From: Epiperipatus broadwayi
Lineage: Eukaryota; Onychophora; Udeonychophora; Euonychophora; Peripatidae
Direction: 5' to 3'
Assembly (NCBI GenBank): GCA_028023455.1
Contig: JAQFVV010006701.1
Span: forward strand, 1 to 64,000
DNA: 64,000 nt
Shown: positions 38,200 through 49,552 of the stretch, piece after piece
Layout: the number at the start of each line of letters is the position of its first letter
Numbering within the stretch: the stretch's first letter is position 1
Notes under the pieces: model-generated
What the model was told of the DNA's origin: nothing
The model's input: the letters and a program-made list of their open reading frames with translations, nothing else
Database searches by the model: none
Translations under genes and position numbers: made by a program

Positions 38200-38400
38200 T
38201 TGGAGGGTTGCATTAGATCCTAAGGTCTAGAAGCACTGCTCTCAGATCCAAGGCTCCTCATTGATAAAAGCCCCAAGCTAAAAAATAGTCTGGGGTATTG
38301 GATGAATAGGCACTAGATAAGAATTTTATGTATAAACCTTCCTGCATCCACTGATTACTCTGGCTTGCACTGAGTGGCTCTATTGTGCCTGTTTAACCCT
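38200..38400 (+). repeat. Hammerhead repeat linking families B and C
   Basis: A family B-type ribozyme region (38256-38295) is followed without a break by GGCACTAGATAAGAATTTTA and the family C tail (GCATCCACTGATTACTCTGG). This copy shows that the C tails scattered elsewhere belong downstream of a hammerhead. Confidence 0.7.
38256..38295 (+). ncRNA. Degenerate hammerhead motif with conserved stem I
   Basis: CCUCA pairs with UGGGG. The core is UUGAUAA, stem II AGC/GCU, AAAA replaces GAAA, and AUAGUC precedes UGGGG. Three core changes imply an inactive relic, while the stems persist. Confidence 0.5.
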
Positions 38401-38920
38401 ATGACTATTACAGATATATTTGTATGTATTCAAACTTTTTGATTATTATTAGTGTATCCACTATCCCTCTTAATTTCTCCATATCATAATCATCAACCAG
38501 TTCAGAATTGGATATGGAGGAACTGAAACAAGGGCAGCATTGATAACATAAAAAAAACAGGAGAATAACGTTGAAGTGCAATAATTATACTCTCTTCCAC
38601 AAGTTATTAAAAGTATATAGAAATTAGTTTTACCTTGGTTGAGAAATTTAATGGATAAATGTTGAGCTACCAACACAGGTGAGAAGTTTCAGGCATGCCT
38701 GACAAGTGAGAATTGTTTACAAATGTATGCGCAGAACAGTGAGAAAGTGCCATCTGTGTTCTGTGCTGGTGAATAATTGTAAAAGCAGGAATGTCTTAAT
38801 TTTTTTTTAAAAACTTGAAAATATTTTATACGCGTTTAAATTTTTTTCAGAATGGCGTTATTATTTCACTTGATAAAAACCAAATAAATAGTCAAAATGT
38901 TGAGTTTCTAATCACAAAAT
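38401..38920. other. Unassigned sequence
   Basis: The block at 38640-38780 has CAGGCATGCCTGACAAGTG and a GTGCCATCTGTGTTCTGTG stretch. No family identified. The minus-strand frame at 38470-38676 is not convincing. Confidence 0.4.
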
Positions 38921-38928
38921 AAATACGT

Positions 38929-39035
38929 TGTCTTGCATTGGTGGTCGAGAGGTCAGCGCGACTGCCTTACAAGCAGTTGCCCGGGTTGCGGGTTCGCGTC
39001 CCGGCCGATGCTATGACACTTTAAAAAAAAAAAAA
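38929..39035 (+). mobile_element. tRNA-derived SINE, copy 4, best preserved
   Basis: The A box TGGTCGAGAGG (38942-38952) fits the pol III consensus, and the B box GGTTCGCGTCC (38991-39001) differs at one position. The anticodon-like arm ACTGC/GCAGT has loop CTTACAA, giving UAC at the anticodon position. A short run of A (from 39023) ends it. A target duplication AAATACGTT flanks the element (38921-38929 and 39036-39044). The near-consensus boxes and exact duplication mark it as the youngest copy of the family. Confidence 0.92.
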
Positions 39036-39044
39036 AAATACGTT

Positions 39045-42000
39045 TTTTACAAGAAAATGGAGAAAGTTTTTTAGTAGGAGTAGGAGTTGTGGTATATATA
39101 TAAAACCATCTTGTCTGTTTGCATTTGCTTTGTTTTTAAATATATATACACACCAATTAGGATTGTAAATACCAATAATTTTAATTAAAATCTTCAATCT
39201 TATCTAAAAAATAAAGCGATCACGTTTTTATTTTTACCTCACAATAAATACAACTTTGTTTGATCACACATATTTAAATGCGAAAACAAATGTAACCTTT
39301 CATCTAATTATATTTTCCAAATTATACTTCAAAGGTTTTTGTTCTTTTTTTTTTTTTTTTTATAAATTCCATTTGATAAATAAACAAAGAGCAGTGAAGC
39401 ACATTCCAATGCTAATACGCTCAAAAGCAAATAACATTGGCTTTTGATTTTAAGTTATTAGCAAATTGAAAACGTGTCGGTAACAAAATAAACAGTGACA
39501 ATTTTTTTTGGTCACTTCACTTTTTAAGTTTTAGATTATTAATTTACTTGTATCATTATCATTTGCTATATGATAGATTCCATTCTTAAAACGGATTTTT
39601 TCACCTGTTTTGAGCCATTTTCCACATACTATAACATATAATTCCTCATGCTTGAATCTTTTAACACATATCACTGCAATTTTTTTATTATGCCCTAGCA
39701 TGGACTATGATGGTCTTTTTTCTCAAATAGCTACTTCTTCCACAATTCCCAGTTTCCCACTTTGAATCATATCTGTAGAGTTATTCATACACATGTAGCT
39801 TATTCTTGTTAACTGACTATTAATAGACATAATGTTAAATCGATGTAACGGTGACAGAAAATTGTTTCCATTTGGCACCTGCTTGTCAAGCATGCTTATA
39901 TATGTATGCCTTTTCTTTGTGCATCATTAACTCACACTAATCGATTTATGTTTTTTATTTTTAAAAATTATCTGGATTAGTTTAGTTTCTTTTCTATGCA
40001 TTTACTTTTAGCTTTTTGCACATTATTTATCTAATTCCTATTTCAGAAATCCAATTAATTTGTTCTTGACTTAACTCTCAATTATTACAAGAAAAATGTA
40101 TTTTGTACTGCTACCAATTTTCAAATGCCCTAATTTCATATTATTTTTAAATTGAACAAGTGTTCATCTTAGTAATTTCCTAATTATGTCTCTATGGAAT
40201 TTATCTCACACAGTATACATTTCTTATCCCTCTCATGCTCTTTTCTCATTTGTATATCATAATGCTTGTATTCTAATCAGCTGTAAAAAAAATCATATTT
40301 TTTTAAAATGACCATTCTCCCCCCTCCCCTTACTTTTTAAGACAAATATTATAAAATTTATTGTAACTAATGATTACAAAAATAAAAAGCAAATATATTC
40401 TATTATAATAATTGATTGTAAGAAATTAATCAACTAACCAAAAATAATGTTATTTTTTCATTTTCAGATTTTATGGCTATATTTCTGTAATTTTTTTATA
40501 CAAATATTTTAACATTTATTGTAAACAATGCTTACAACCACATTGTAGCCATTGCAGGTTATAATTTATTATAATTTCTCAAGTTATTTTCTTATTAAAT
40601 ACTTATTGATTTTATATATTTTTTATTTACTCAATAAAGTCTCATTTTTTATGCAGATCCAAACAGTTGCATATTCTGAAAAGTAAATAGTGACATGAAG
40701 ATATATATATATATATAGTGCAACTCAAATTGAAGTTATAATCAGTTAGGAGCAAAACCTGACCAGTTGAGATGAGTACATTTTATATAGAGTATATTTG
40801 ATATTGGTTGCACACTTATGAAAAGTAAATTAAAATGAATGCACATTTATTTCCCACAGAAAATGAATAATACTAACTATTCCAGAATTTAATAACACAT
40901 TAAAATTTAAAAACAATACATTTCTCAGGGTATTCTTATAAATGTATGATAATAATTTTACGGTATTCTTAAAAAAAACATATATTCTGTTATGAGCTCT
41001 CTTGTATAAAGAAATACTGTGATACAAATTCTTGTGCATTTTAAATAAGACTAGTAAGTTAGCTCTCTTTCTCTCAGTCCTAAATTAAATATAATGTTTG
41101 ATTAATTAATTGTCAGGGTTATTAACTAAATCAATCTTAATCATTTAGTTAATAAATGTATAGATTTAAAGTTTCTTAAGTCATTCTAAGTATGATGAAT
41201 GTAAAAAAGAATTTATTTTACATCTCCCTATCCTACTAATTTGTATTTCAGATAGCAATAGTAATTATAAATGGAGTGTATAAATTCAATAAAGTAATAT
41301 ATTTTAATAACATGTAAAGCTGATGATTTTAGTAATAACAAACAGGTATTTAAATATAACAATTGCTTTATTGTAATAACAAGTTTATAAACAAAATATT
41401 AATATTAAAAGGGAATAATAAATATAATTTAATAATAAAATTTTATGACAATTTTAATAAATATTATTTATTCTTCGTGAATAAGCTAATCTTGGGTAAT
41501 GATTATGTGTGTAATTCTAAACTATTGCAAAGACATGGAACTCTATGGGAGAGAATTGAACAGTATTAAAGTAAAAAGCTAATTTTACTTTCAGGAGGGT
41601 AAGACTGTTTTACAATGTCCTTAATTATCTTCATAACAGTAATCAATAGATTATCAATTTTATTCTATAAAAGCTGGTTAGTTCTTTGTGTCTTTTGGAG
41701 TTAGAAAAATTATTTACTTAGTATCCCTAATGCTATACAAATATATAGGTTCATTCATTATGATATTCATTTTTTTTACTAGAATAACTTGCTATGCTTC
41801 TTATATTATGTTTAAAGTTTAAATAATTAGTTAGGAGTGTACCTCTTCCACAAATATGATTTAGTTTATTGGTACATATATATAAGACTGCTTTAGTGCA
41901 TAATATAGCATTTCACAATTTTTATCATAGAAAAATAATATAGCATTTCACATTATACAATTCATAGGCACTATACAGCAAAATATTCCTTAGTGACTTA

Positions 42001-42777
42001 ATCATCCAGGATACTTCGTTATCTATTAATCTGAAAATAAATTCAAGGACTAATAAAACATAAAGTCAATTAAAGATAAATGGGTTTATTGAAGTTTATG
42101 AGTTAGTTTAATTAAATGCAACCTGACTCCAGTATAAAATGTAAATCACACATATTACACTCCTACCCAATATCATTAATAATAATAAAAAGTTGTTATC
42201 TGTTCCTTCATAACTCAGTTTTATCTTGAGAACTTTATTATTTATTTATTATTACACTAATAATAGCAACCAAGAAATAATTTAACAACTAAAAACAAAA
42301 TTTATTTAAATGATTCCTCAAATATGTAATCTTACTTTCATGAATGGATGAGAATTGTCATGTGGAAATATTTTCATTTAATGTTTATAATTTACTGACA
42401 ATATTTTAATTTAAGCATTAAACGTTCAATAAAAAGCTCAAGGTAATTTTTTTATAGATTTAAATCCTTAGTAATTCTATTCTGGATTATAATAGCTAGT
42501 TCATTAATCCATTTCAGAATGTCTGGTAATCAATTTATGATGATGATCATACTTACATATTATGACAATCAAAACAGAAGTCCATTAATATAGGACTGAT
42601 GTTGAATTGTTTTATGCAAAAAAATAGCTTAATCTTTTAGAGAACACTTGTAGACTAATATCCTGATGATTGGTATTCCTCGTGCATATTAAAAGCAGTA
42701 AATTATTAATCCTTTGGTTAAATACACTTAATTTATTTTGAATAATACAAAAAAACTCTGTCAGATAATGAAATTTA
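39045..42777. other. Mostly AT-rich sequence
   Basis: Apart from the possible coding relic at 39.6-39.95 kb, a CT-rich block at 40317-40331 and a TA run at 40701-40716, I see no feature. The frames at 40830-41039 and 41363-41569 are low complexity. Confidence 0.45.
39555..39955 (-). pseudogene. Protein-like decayed coding sequence, unidentified
   Basis: One minus-strand frame stays protein-like for about 130 codons with three or four stops: KKRHTYISMLDKQVPNGNNF, then MIQSGKLGIVEEVAI, stop, and after a second stop GHNKKIAVICVKRFKHEELY and VIVCGKWLKTGEKIRF. The amino-acid balance (charged, few repeats) is unlike the surrounding shadow frames. I cannot assign a family. It may be a retrogene, transposon or old host exon. 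Confidence 0.35.
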
Positions 42778-43124
42778 TTCTTCATGTATAAATCATGATA
42801 AATAGAGCAGACAAAATTCAAAAAAATATTAATCACAATGAACAATTTGCCAAATGCTTTCAATACAGTATACCAGAATCATGGTGACATATTAGAACCG
42901 AATGGTTAATATTCCAGTGCATGCTTAGTGGAACACTAGTGTTATCAATCAGAAAAACACCAGTGTTCCACTGAGCATGCACTGGAATATTAAATGTTCA
43001 TTTCCAATATGTCGCCATGATTCTGGCATACTGTACTAGAAGCAAAAGCACTTGGCAAATGTTTGTGGTGATTAATATTTTTTGAATTTTGGCTGTTCTG
43101 TTTATTACAATTTATACATGAAGA
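42778..43124. repeat. Long inverted repeat, arms about 170 bp
   Basis: TTCTTCATGTATAAAT on the left pairs with ATTTATACATGAAGAA on the right. Inner arms read CAGTGCATGCTTAGTGGAAC and its counterpart around AATCAG. Arms differ at about one position in ten. No coding content; the 83-codon minus-strand frame lies within the left arm. Confidence 0.85.
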
Positions 43125-43371
43125 ATAATTTTAATTTATTTTGTTATATAGTTCAGGCCATTATAATGATTTGTAAGAGCTAGAAAATAAATAATAATCC
43201 TTAGACTGAATTAACTTCATTGATTTTAATTATGTATTTCCTTGAAAGCTGTGAATTTACATGTTAATTTAGCTTTATGCAAAGTGAAGAAATCTATATA
43301 GGGTCCAAACAAATTATTTCAGAATTTGAAAGAAGGGATAAATGATTAGATTGATGTTAAAATGAGTATAC

Positions 43372-43491
43372 TGTCATCAAGCGTTGTTAGCTGAGAGATC
43401 ATCGCAGCCACCTTGCAAGCAAGTAGTTGGTTGCAGATGGTTGTGGGTTCGCCTCCAGGCTGATGCTATGACATGTGGAAAAAAAGAAAAA
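43372..43491 (+). mobile_element. tRNA-derived SINE, copy 5 (diverged, clean insertion)
   Basis: TGTCATCAAGCGTTG start, decayed A-box region GCTGAGAGATCATC, B box GGTTCGCCTCC, GATGCTATGACATG end and A-rich tail. The 12-bp duplication AAAATGAGTATA (43359-43370 and 43492-43503) is exact. The middle carries an extra TAGTTGGTTGCAGATGG stretch not seen in other copies. Confidence 0.88.
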
Positions 43492-44134
43492 AAAATGAGT
43501 ATATTATAAGGAATATTCCAAAATTCCATTAATAGTTGAAGATCGTAAGTTAGATTTTCTTTAATTTAGTGATCATTCTTATTGTTGTTTATTCGTGTTT
43601 GTTCAAAAAGATACATTTTGCCAATTAGGCAAAATTTCTAGAGTGAATTTGCTTTCTCTGCCATTCTGGAAAAAAGCAATAAAAAAAAACTTTTACAATT
43701 TAATTCAATTAGATCTTGGGTGCACTATAGTTTTACAAAGACAGATTTAATTTTGCTAAGTATGGAGAGCTGATATTTTATTTAGTCACCATTACCCACA
43801 ATTCTATGTTTTAGGATTTTATGTAAAAAGGTTCTCCATTGCTATGGTAACATAGAATATCATTTGATCAAAAATTGTCTGGATTTATTCTGAATGTATA
43901 ATTTTTAAGACATTGAATAAAATGAAAAAAATAATAATAATACCAAATTTTTAATATTATATCTTAATTTTAATTATTAAAAAAATATTTTTAATAACTA
44001 AATAATTTTTAATGTCCCTTTAAAATTCTGATATTTTAGTAAATTCATTTTAATAAGTACCTTGCTGAATTGTAATACTAAACAAAATAAGTTAATTTTA
44101 TATATTACATGGTAAATATTGTATGTGTATACTT

Positions 44135-44470
44135 AATGTGTTTTTATAAATATTATTTAAAAACCAAACTCATTTACTGTTTGTTTAGTAACAATTTTTT
44201 TGTGTAATGGCATCATTTAATTAAGATCACAAATCACTTTTTTTTTTGAATGGAAATGTCATTCTTAAAAATTGTTACTGTGAAAGTTGTACATATAGTT
44301 TTTTATAAATATTATTTAAAAACTAAAATCATTTACTGTTTGTTTAGTGCATATTTAAACTAACAATTTTTTTGTGTAATGCTGTCATTTCATTAAGATT
44401 GCAAATCACATTTTTTTCTAATTTCAAATGTTCTTAAAAGTTTTCAGTGTCCAAGTCATACATATTTAAA
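44135..44470 (+). repeat. Tandem direct duplication, about 165 bp
   Basis: Two units share TTTATAAATATTATTTAAAA, CATTTACTGTTTGTTTAGT, AACAATTTTTTTGTGTAATG and TTAAGAT-GCAAATCAC. The second has a small insertion (GCATATTTAAACT). Non-coding. Confidence 0.8.
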
Positions 44471-44548
44471 TGTCTTGTTTAAAATTATACATTTCTTATT
44501 GAAAATGATAAATATATTATGTTTTTACTTTTATTTATTTTTAGTCCT

Positions 44549-44776
44549 GCAACACGAAGCATGAGTTAGACCTATTATGCCTGTTCACATTTGTATCAAC
44601 TTTCTGATAACTTTGTAAATCTTGCCAAAATACAATGTACACATTTTTTTGCCAAAGAAGTTGTGTACAAGATCAGTGTACATGTTATTTTGGTCATATC
44701 ACAAGATTACAAAGTTATCAGTGGATTGATATGAATGTGAACATGCACAGTATGTCTAATACATGCTCCATGTTGC
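44549..44776. repeat. Inverted repeat, arms about 95 bp
   Basis: GCAACACGAAGCATGAGTTA against the right-hand end, with CTGATAACTTTGTAAATCTTG, CCAAAATACAATGTACAC inside and mirrored. Spacer about 35 bp. Confidence 0.8.
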
Positions 44777-45211
44777 AGCTTTAATATTAAAATACCTATA
44801 TTTTTTTATAATATGAATTTTATGGGTATGCTTTCTGCAATATACATAAAACTTCAACTGCACTTTTCCAAAAAAAAAAAAGACACAATAACACAAACAT
44901 ATGTATTTTAGATATGCATTGATCAATAAATCAACTTTTAAGATATCTTCAAATACTTTCTAAAATTTTATATTCACTTAGGCAGTTCTATGAGAAAATT
45001 TCAAATTTTATTCTTGATCATATTATCTGCTATCTGACCAATAATAGTGGTGGATTTACTTTGTTTAACTAGAAAAGGAAGCCAATACATTTTTTGGGAT
45101 ATATTAAATAATTACAATGGTAAATATTAGACTATAATATATATGTATATTGTAATATAATATTTTTAATGGATGTTTTAGATAGCAATATTAAACTGTG
45201 GTGTTGTCCAT
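44777..45211. other. AT-rich non-coding sequence
   Basis: Nothing recognised. Confidence 0.5.
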
Positions 45212-45432
45212 TTATAATTACTTAATTAAAAAACACTTTACCAGAAACAGTAACTAATGAAAGTCAACTGCCCCAGGCCAAGTGTCAAAGTAAAACTGTC
45301 AGGCTGATTGCATTCGTTCCTTCTTTTGAATGCATTCAGACTGCCAGTTTTACTATAACCTTTAGACTGCAGCAGTTGACATTCATTATCTATTGTTCTT
45401 GGTTAAATTGTTTTCTAATTAAGCAATTATAA
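45212..45432. repeat. Inverted repeat, arms about 100 bp
   Basis: TTATAATTACTTAATTA mirrors TAATTAAGCAATTATAA at the right end, with TGAAAGTCAACTGC, AAACTGTCAGGCTG and GCATTC inside. The spacer is about 13 bp (CGTTCCTTCTTTT). Confidence 0.8.
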
Positions 45433-45682
45433 ATAAATAACTCCACACATTAAATGTTTTCATATTTATATTGTGATATACAAATATCATTTATTATCCT
45501 CTATAGTTTATAACTGAATTAATAAAGAAAACAATTAAAAATATTGTGTTTAGTAAATACATTTATAGTTTGAACAATTTAAACACATATATATTGTCTA
45601 ATTAACTTAATGTAATTAGAATGGACTTGAGCTCAGACTGATTTCCATGACCACATACATGTGAAAAAGATAAATGATCTTC

Positions 45683-45726
45683 AATAAAGGTATTTAAACT
45701 GAACCAGCAATCATCAATTGATTCAG
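45683..45726 (-). ncRNA. Degenerate hammerhead motif (family A)
   Basis: Minus strand: AUCAA, UUGAUGA (C3 to U), UUGCUGGUUCAGUU as weak stem II, then UAAA where GAAA is expected, and UACCUUUA before UUGA. Probably inactive. Confidence 0.5.
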
Positions 45727-46045
45727 GTTACCATCTCCCATATACATACAATCAGTGCTCAGTTTATATTAAGATAGAAAATCTTCAAAATTTGATTGAC
45801 AAGCTTTAATCTTCTCCATCCTCCAACTCTTCAGCCATCCATATCATTGAAAATGTGAGGATAGAATGCTGCATGTGTATACCAATAATATTGGCATTAA
45901 CAAGGGATTTGAGCATTCCACCAGATTTTCCATGATATAAATGGCTGAGGGTTGAGAAGATTGAAGTTTGTTAATTAAAGTTTGAAGTTTTTTTATTTTG
46001 ATATAAAGTGAGCACTGATTGTATAAACATGTGGGAGATGGTGAT

Positions 46046-46092
46046 CTGGACCAACTGATGAGTTCTGGTTCAGCATAAAACACTATATTGGA
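46046..46092 (+). ncRNA. Hammerhead ribozyme-like motif (family A), one box changed
   Basis: ACCAA, CUGAUGA (46055-46061), GUUCUGGUUCAGCAU with a weakened stem II, AAAA instead of GAAA, CACUAUA, then UUGG pairing back to CCAA. Confidence 0.6.
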
Positions 46093-46346
46093 AATCATCT
46101 ATTTTTTCCCATGTATGTGATAATGTGTATCAGTTGTATAAGATAGAGTGGATAGTTGTAGGAAGCTTGAAAGTCTGAGTTCAAGTCCCTTCTAATTTAT
46201 AGTTTGAGTCAATTGGAAGTAAATGAACGATTTATTTATTAAAATTTAAAAATAAATACTTTTATTAAGTTATATTGAATGATAACAATGGCTTTATTAA
46301 AGTTATTGAAGGAGAATCTCATATTCATGAGCTGCTGCTGCTAATA

Positions 46347-46361
46347 ATGATGACGATGGTG

Positions 46362-46401
<40 letters not shown>
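46347..46401 (+). repeat. (AAT)n microsatellite
   Basis: About 16 units, preceded by CTGCTGCTGC and GATGACGATGGTGATAA variants that look like a degenerate upstream edge. Confidence 0.9.
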
Positions 46402-46402
<1 letters not shown>

Positions 46403-47123
46403 CTGCATTATCATTGGTTGCTAAGTGACAGCAACAAAATCATCAAGAATACATATACTCTCATCTTTAAAAAATTGTATTTTATTTTCATATATTTTTA
46501 TTAATAGATTCTGGATTTATAGCAAAGAAATAATGCACTGTGAGTAGAAAGTCATTTAGAAAAGGAGAAAGTAAGAACTTTCCTCTTTTAATAATCTTAT
46601 GATCAAAATATAATGAATAATAACAATCACTATGCTATAAACCATGAAATTATCATGCCATTAGATGTGCTGAATAGTTGGGTCTCCTTTTTAATGGTTA
46701 AAATGTTTATGGAATCCTGTGTTTGCTATCGTGGAGATGCCAAATAACATGTCATGGGATAATGAATTTTAAACCAAAATTATATGGCTGAATTTGGTAC
46801 AAACGCCAACAGTTCAATTTTTTTTAACTTTTACTTGTTAATAATAATTAAGAATATAATGCTAATTACTAACAGATATCAATCAAAATCTTTCTTATTA
46901 ATGATTATAATTATTAATGCAATCTTATTTTATCATTCGATATACACTTAAATAAAAAAAAAAAAAAATCAAGTAAGACAGACTTAAATCAATTATTAAT
47001 GAAGTATTTTTCTTTACAAACATAACTACATTTAAAACATAACCAATGCTGGATATAAGTTAGTTTAAATCATCTAAAGTTGTAAATATTAATTCTTATT
47101 AAGCGCAATGTCAGCACGTAATA
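46402..47123. other. AT-rich non-coding sequence
   Basis: No feature recognised. Confidence 0.5.
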
Positions 47124-47234
47124 CTTAAATAAGGCTATAACTCTAGTACATGCGCATTGAGTGCTTGTAGAGATCTCTCTTGTAATAAATTAAGCACTCA
47201 CTGCGCATGTACTAAGGTTATAGCCTTATTTAAA
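47124..47234. repeat. Compact hairpin, arms about 42 bp
   Basis: TTAAATAAGGCTATAAC, AGTACATGCGCA and GAGTGCTT mirror the right arm with two or three differences. The loop of about 25 bp contains AGAGATCTCT, a second small palindrome. Confidence 0.85.
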
Positions 47235-48142
47235 TTATCTAATAACTATTATTGTAAAAAAAGTATTACTTGGTTTGAAAGATAGAATACAAAAAATATA
47301 TAACAATATAAAAATTTTCATTAAAGTTTATTTTCTTTTATAATGTGAGCGATGTAACTAACCCTTTTTCGACTGTATGTGATAATGTTTTTTAATTAAA
47401 GGTCATATTTGCTAATTGCAATCTGGCAGAGATAAATTAGAAACATATATTGACTGATGTTAGATTGCAGTTGTTAAATAAAAATGATGTTATTTATCTT
47501 AGCCATTTAAATGAGTTAATATTTGCTTTAATAAATTTATATTTCATTATTAATCTAAATATCCACTGATTGATCTCTTGCACAAATCATTACATTTTAT
47601 AAAATTATTTTGTTACACAATTTATCTTCTATTATTAAGATAGCTAACTATATATCCCATACTATTAGCAAGTAAATAATTACTTATTGTATTTTTCTTT
47701 CTTTTATTCTAAGCAAAGACATATATCTTGGGAATCATTGGCGTCTTATAAAATTTATGAATCCATTATAGGTATAAATCTAAATCATCTTATACCGTTT
47801 TGTAAATCAACTTCTTTATTTATCTATTTATTAGTTATATTTTGGATGCCTAAGTACAGCATTTATTCATTATATTTTGGGTTGCCTAATTATGTAGGGC
47901 ATAATTAAAAAAGCTACTTGGTTTATAATATTTTCTACTACATTAAGCTTACTCAAATCTGTAGGGCATTTATTGAACAATCAGCTTTACTTAATATTAA
48001 TTTCACTACCTAAATTTAGGGGACATTATTGGTAATCATTTTATATTTACTATGATATTTATTATTTTCAGTGATCAGAAATATGCATCCATTACATATG
48101 GCTTTTTATCCAAGTATTTTCATTGAATTATATATATATATA
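47235..48142. other. AT-rich non-coding sequence
   Basis: The 73-codon frame at 47687-47908 is aromatic-rich with no recognised domain. I do not call it. Confidence 0.45.
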
Positions 48143-48346
48143 TTAATAATTCAAACAAATATATTTAACACAGTATTCAAAATTAAATAATATATTCTTT
48201 ACCAGAAGTACTTTCAATTGTTTCACTGACAATCTTTTTCAACTGATAAACAGTTGAAAAAGATTGTCAGGAAACAATAGACTTCTGGTAAAGAATATAT
48301 TATTTAATTTTGAATACTGTGTTAAATATATTTGTTTAATTATTAT
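48143..48346. repeat. Palindrome of two Penelope-like terminal fragments
   Basis: Arms of about 97 bp (ATTCAAACAAATATATTTAA, GTATTCAAAATTAAATAA, CTTTACCAGAAGTAC) meet near 48247. Read outwards each arm carries UUGAAAA, a GAUUGU-based stem II, GAAA and a minimal stem III (GUAC, UU) in the left arm, matching the order in the neighbouring Penelope-like element. The right arm has small deletions after the stem. Confidence 0.75.
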
Positions 48347-48385
48347 TATATAATTTAAAAATACAGACATTTAATGGTTGTAGTT

Positions 48386-48391
48386 ATATAT

Positions 48392-48429
<38 letters not shown>

Positions 48430-48500
48430 ATAAATAAAGTTTGATATCTGTATTCGTTTTACAATATATGTAATGTACAAATCAATATATATATATATAT
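48386..48500. repeat. TA microsatellites at the Penelope-like 3' end
   Basis: TA runs at about 48386-48426 and 48486-48502, separated by GTAATAAATAAAGTTTGATA. The same arrangement lies between copies 2 and 3 at 51.33-51.46 kb, so it belongs to the element terminus. Confidence 0.8.
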
Positions 48501-48540
48501 ATCAAAATACAGTACAATTTATATAAATTATATTCTTTTA

Positions 48541-48582
48541 GAAGTACTTTCGACTATACACTTTGTAGTCTTTATCAACTAT
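48541..48582 (-). ncRNA. Hammerhead-like motif at Penelope-like 3' end, copy 1
   Basis: Minus strand UUGAUAA, stem II GACUA/UAGUC, GAAA, GUAC, UU. Same sequence as in copies 2 and 3. Core positions C3 and G8 differ from consensus (U and A). Confidence 0.55.
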
Positions 48583-48613
48583 ATAATGTTGAATAATCAA
48601 AATGAGACAACCC

Positions 48614-49551
48614 TTAACAATACCCATAGTTCAATTCAGATTTCCCACAATTTGTTATCTTAACATTTGATGACTGGCGATTCATTAACATTTGACGATT
48701 TCTTGAAATCAACATAGCCTCTTTTATTTTACGTTTATTATGACAACGTTCAATTTGAATAATTTTCATATTTTTATAATCAAATTTAAATCCATATTGA
48801 CAAGATTTATTATGATCAAATATAACAGATGATGAAGGTTTATTTACATCTGTTCCATATTGATTCTCTTTTTGAATTCTAATATATAAAAACATATGTT
48901 CTTTTATTCTCTTCTCAAATATACACTTAGATTCACCAATGTATTGTACGCCGCATCCACATATCAATCTATATATAATAGAATTTTGATTAAACTTTGA
49001 ATTTTGAATTTTAGAATTATTAAGCAATCTATTTATGTTATTTGTAGAGAAAAAAGCAATATGACACAAACCATTATAATTTTTTCTAATAAACTTGACC
49101 TGCTCATCTGATATAAATGGCATTGAAATCCATTTCATTTTGATATTTTTATTTTTAATTTTATTATAGTGTTGATTTCTTTCAAATTCTTTAATAATAT
49201 TAGCAATAGCATTTTTATAATAACCAATTTTCAACAAGTCATTAACAAATAAATGTACATTTTTAATTTTATCACTAGAATATTTACATAATTTTTCATT
49301 TCGAAATAAGAATGATTTCAATCCAGACAGCTTATGACACATAGGTACATGTGATTCATATGGAATAAAACCTCTAGTTTCGATTGGTTTAATTAACATA
49401 AGATAATCCAAACTGTAATCATTAAGAGTAACTTGAATATCCAATAATTTTATGGAATTGTATTTCTCTTTAGTTATAACCCATTTTATATCCTTAATCT
49501 CATTTAATTCATTAAATAAATTGATTATTAATTCTTGTTTTCCACAAATAA
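48614..49551 (-). pseudogene. Penelope-like element family 1, copy 1 (5'-truncated)
   Basis: An open minus-strand frame of 276 codons (49444-48614), plus upstream coding homology to 49551 (ICGKQELIIN just after the YVDD site). It encodes the post-palm region (IQVTLNDYSLDYLMLIKPIE, RGFIPYESHVP) and the nuclease (IIYRLICGCGVQYIGES, then FEKRIKEHM). It keeps the original C-terminal extension past the point where copy 2 stops. RT motifs A to C are absent through truncation. Copy 1 is joined head to head with copy 2 at 49551/49552. It differs from copy 2 at few positions, so both are fairly recent. Confidence 0.88.
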
Positions 49552-49552
49552 G

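Larger units (their letters stand above)
45625..46195. repeat. Family A inverted pair (head to head)
   Basis: A minus-strand copy (about 45625-45870) and a plus-strand copy (about 45905-46195) of family A diverge from a short middle. Both contain the block before the core (GAGCACTGATTGTA) and a hammerhead. The plus copy ends in GAGTTCAAGTCCC, which matches a tRNA B box better than other copies. The 84-codon frame here is not a gene. Confidence 0.75.

Noticed and set aside
38929-39035. Functional tRNA-Val gene
   Set aside because: The A-tail, target duplication, multiple dispersed copies and extra bases in the variable region show a SINE and not a tRNA gene.
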